Source of the DNA: Bacillota bacterium
GTDB lineage: Bacteria > Bacillota > Clostridia > Acetivibrionales > DTU013
Assembly (NCBI GenBank): GCA_023409615.1
Contig: JAEYRF010000223.1
Location: 1-25,345, forward strand
Length of the DNA: 25,345 nucleotides
Reading direction: 5' to 3'
How positions within the stretch are numbered: position 1 is the first letter of the stretch; each line of letters begins with the position of its first letter. Shown piece after piece: positions 23,054-25,345 of this stretch. Position numbers and translations under genes: made by a program. The notes under the pieces are model-generated. The model saw only the letters and a program-made list of their open reading frames with translations, was not told the DNA's origin and did no database searches.

Positions 23054-25345
23054 ATGACAAAACTGAAGAAAATGGATCGAGCAGATGGAAAGAAGTATAC
23101 TAAGTCGTTAGTGTTTGTCCTGTGCGTCGCTATTCTTATAACACTGATGCCCACGGTGGCGCAAGCGGATGGTGTAGCGTATATCGACTCCGATATTACG
23201 GTAAATACAACATGGTCTGCCGGAACATACTATATCTGCAAGACGGCCGATAACAATGAGCCCAAAGTGGCAGAAGGTGTTACGCTGACAATTGAGAGCG
23301 ACTCAACGGTGTATTTTGGCAATCGTGTCAATGAACCCGTACCAAGTACCGACGACAAATTCCCATATTCCTGTCTGACAGTGAATGGCACATTGAGCGC
23401 CAACGGTGTTACATTTACCACTATTCCTGACAGTGAGGGAGAAACTTTATGGAAGGATGCCGGATGGCAAGGAATTATTGTCAAGTCCGTGGATTCGACA
23501 AATGCTGCTAGTGCTTCATTTACTAACTGTATATTCACAAACAGTAAAGGTGAAGGTACTCTGCGAGGTGTAGACAGCAACGTGGATGTTGACGGTCAAA
23601 CGATAAATATCACAGTGAAAGGCTGTGTATTCGAAGATCCTATAGGTGTTGGAAGCGAGTTTGCAGCTGCAATTTCTTACAATAATGGGTACCATCGTGC
23701 AGGGGAAGGAACTCTCAATGTCTCAGACACAACCATTACAGGCTATAACCGCGGCATTAGAGTGTGGTCTAACCAGCGGGACGAGATCGATATAAGCATT
23801 GACGGCTGTACATTTAACAATATTGCAAAAGAGCCCGTAAGACTTGAAAGTGGAAGGTCGGCCGTATTGACAGACTGTATATTTAATGATATCAAGAGCG
23901 GAATGGAATGTGTAGCTGAAATCTTTGCTTCACAAAATGAAACAAGCGATGCAGATCAAACGGTGACAATCAGTGGCAATGCATTTAATGGAGATGGGAC
24001 AACTGTTAATTATCCAATCGTAGTCGGAGCCAACGCGAAAATTAATGAGAATGGCGAAGGCGTCTCCTCTAGCACTTTTAATGAGACTTATCCCGCAGCC
24101 TATCGGTATATTAGATTCAACGGCAGTATCGGAAGCGTTACCGGGCCAAGAGTTGAAAATGCAATTTGGGGTGACGCAGGCCTCCCGTACCTGATGACCA
24201 ACAGTGTGAAGATCTCTGAAAATGGAACAATAGATGATAATATTCATAGTACACTCATAGTAAAACCCGGCGTCACCGTTAACTTTGCTGCCGGAGTTGG
24301 ATTAACAATTGAAGGAAAATTAAAAGCAGAAGGTACAGAAGACAAACCTATAACATTTCAAAAAAAGGCAGGCGTGGACTGGTGCTTTGGGATTGAAGCA
24401 GATGGAGCTCTTGAGGGCCCCATCAGTTTACAATACTGTAGCTTAATAGATTTAAACAGCGGTATTAACATTAAGGCACCAAGCACAGCCGCAGATCCGC
24501 CTGCCATAACGATTGAGGACTGCACCATAGATAGCGTGAACTACCAAACAAGCCTTAAAGGCAAAAAAATAACGGTCACAGACTGCAGCTTTAATGGGCT
24601 CGGCGTCAACCTGAGCAATGGTCGGAACATTACTCTGACAGACTGCACAATCAATATGAATGCAGGAAGCGATGATGGTGTAAAAATAGAAAATGCAGAT
24701 GGCATTACGCTGCAGGGCTGCGACATAACGTCGAATGGGGCACTGGGTAAAGATGGTGTTAATATTTACGACTCAAAATCTGTTATACTTAAAAACTGTC
24801 TCATCGCAAGCTTTCCCCGATATGGTTATTACCTTACTCGAAACCAATTTTCAACAATAGCAGCAGGTGCACCACTAATCGAGAACTGCACAATAGCCAG
24901 AAACGGGAAAGCTGGTATTGCTTTCATAAAATCTGGTTATGTCAACTACAATAAAGAATTTTGTCCTTTTATAAAAAACTCTATCATTGCTGACAACGGT
25001 GTCGACATACCCCTTGAGGATCCAAAACTGGATATAGTACATCTATCCAATGATGTAACTACATTCCCTGAAGGATGTATCTCCTATTCACTTATAGGTA
25101 ATGATCAAGCACCATTTGTAAACAATAGATATTATCACGACTCATTACTTGATCTCGTGCAGGCTACGATTCTTCCGATCCCTTCGACGGCCTACTCTAA
25201 CCGTGTTGCCGGTCCTGCACACTTTGCCGACGCTGTAAACGGAGACTATCATTTGAAATCTGCAGAGGGCTGGTGGAACGGCAGCACTTGGGTCAATGAC
25301 GGCGTTACGAGCAACTGCATTAACGCAGGCGATCCTACCTCTTTA
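23054..25345 (+). CDS. Secreted right-handed beta-helix protein, 3'-truncated by window
   Basis: The frame is open from ATG 23054 to the window end (764 codons, no stop), with GGGGAG about 10 bases before the start. A long basic N-terminus (about 16 residues) precedes a hydrophobic core and MPTVAQA cleavage region, so it is a secreted protein. The first 440 or so residues are homologous to the protein at 18850 (VAYIDSDITVNTTW, DSEGETLWKDAGWQGIIV). It then continues as more beta-helix turns with a regular Cys position (EDCTI, TDCSF, TDCTI, QGCDI, KNCLI, ENCTI). A segment YHLKSAEGWWNG with NCINAGDP near the end resembles the closing turn of PbH1 proteins. SLH domains, if any, would be beyond the window. 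Confidence 0.85.
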   Translation, partial: MTKLKKMDRADGKKYTKSLVFVLCVAILITLMPTVAQADGVAYIDSDITVNTTWSAGTYYICKTADNNEPKVAEGVTLTIESDSTVYFGNRVNEPVPSTDDKFPYSCLTVNGTLSANGVTFTTIPDSEGETLWKDAGWQGIIVKSVDSTNAASASFTNCIFTNSKGEGTLRGVDSNVDVDGQTINITVKGCVFEDPIGVGSEFAAAISYNNGYHRAGEGTLNVSDTTITGYNRGIRVWSNQRDEIDISIDGCTFNNIAKEPVRLESGRSAVLTDCIFNDIKSGMECVAEIFASQNETSDADQTVTISGNAFNGDGTTVNYPIVVGANAKINENGEGVSSSTFNETYPAAYRYIRFNGSIGSVTGPRVENAIWGDAGLPYLMTNSVKISENGTIDDNIHSTLIVKPGVTVNFAAGVGLTIEGKLKAEGTEDKPITFQKKAGVDWCFGIEADGALEGPISLQYCSLIDLNSGINIKAPSTAADPPAITIEDCTIDSVNYQTSLKGKKITVTDCSFNGLGVNLSNGRNITLTDCTINMNAGSDDGVKIENADGITLQGCDITSNGALGKDGVNIYDSKSVILKNCLIASFPRYGYYLTRNQFSTIAAGAPLIENCTIARNGKAGIAFIKSGYVNYNKEFCPFIKNSIIADNGVDIPLEDPKLDIVHLSNDVTTFPEGCISYSLIGNDQAPFVNNRYYHDSLLDLVQATILPIPSTAYSNRVAGPAHFADAVNGDYHLKSAEGWWNGSTWVNDGVTSNCINAGDPTSL

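Overview
The window looks like chromosomal DNA of an anaerobic, low-to-mid GC, Gram-positive-type Firmicute, probably class Clostridia. This rests on strong AGGAGG-type ribosome sites with some TTG/GTG starts, a rubrerythrin, a CrtO/CrtQ-type trio, and a large set of S-layer-homology (SLH) surface proteins. No rRNA, tRNA, CRISPR array, IS element or phage gene was seen. The genus cannot be set from the sequence alone.

Layout, left to right. (1) 3-2766: three overlapping genes, namely the tail of a phytoene-desaturase/CrtN-CrtP-like FAD oxidoreductase, a family 2 glycosyltransferase (CrtQ-like) and a CrtO-like acyltransferase. Together they look like the late steps of making a glycosylated, acylated terpenoid. 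(2) 2867-3850: a PAS-GGDEF diguanylate cyclase. (3) 4192-4686: rubrerythrin. (4) 4768-7634: rhamnulokinase followed by a tandem class II aldolase whose second half has lost its metal ligands, a deoxysugar catabolic pair. (5) 7646-9596: a PilZ protein on the minus strand, divergent from a membrane GGDEF protein. With the first GGDEF gene this gives three cyclic-di-GMP genes in 7 kb. (6) 9647-10609: a CE7 acetyl esterase with a perfect terminator hairpin built into its last codons. (7) 10765-12994: an EamA-type exporter convergent with a membrane-bound LuxR-type regulator, stops one base apart.

(8) 13112-25345: the accessory part, a same-strand array of secreted surface-protein genes. It has two units with the same start: an 11-bp tandem repeat leader, a small unrecognised protein (about 105-112 aa), then an SLH-transglutaminase protein. 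In unit 1 these are followed by an SLH protein with an unrecognised C-terminal domain, a beta-helix protein with a Gly/Pro linker and SLH domains, and a second beta-helix-SLH protein. In unit 2 the transglutaminase gene is followed directly by a beta-helix protein that runs off the window. Four genes share almost the same signal peptide joined to different bodies. An 835-bp block (13446-14280) is repeated without indels at 15241-16075, and a 155-bp SLH piece (20418-20572) is repeated at 15086-15240, leaving a chimeric broken gene between two intact ones. The array appears to diversify by recombination between modules while keeping the wall anchor and export signal.

The most interesting parts are the modular SLH array, its uncharacterised lead protein with the repeat leader, and the unrecognised domain of the protein at 15369-17081.
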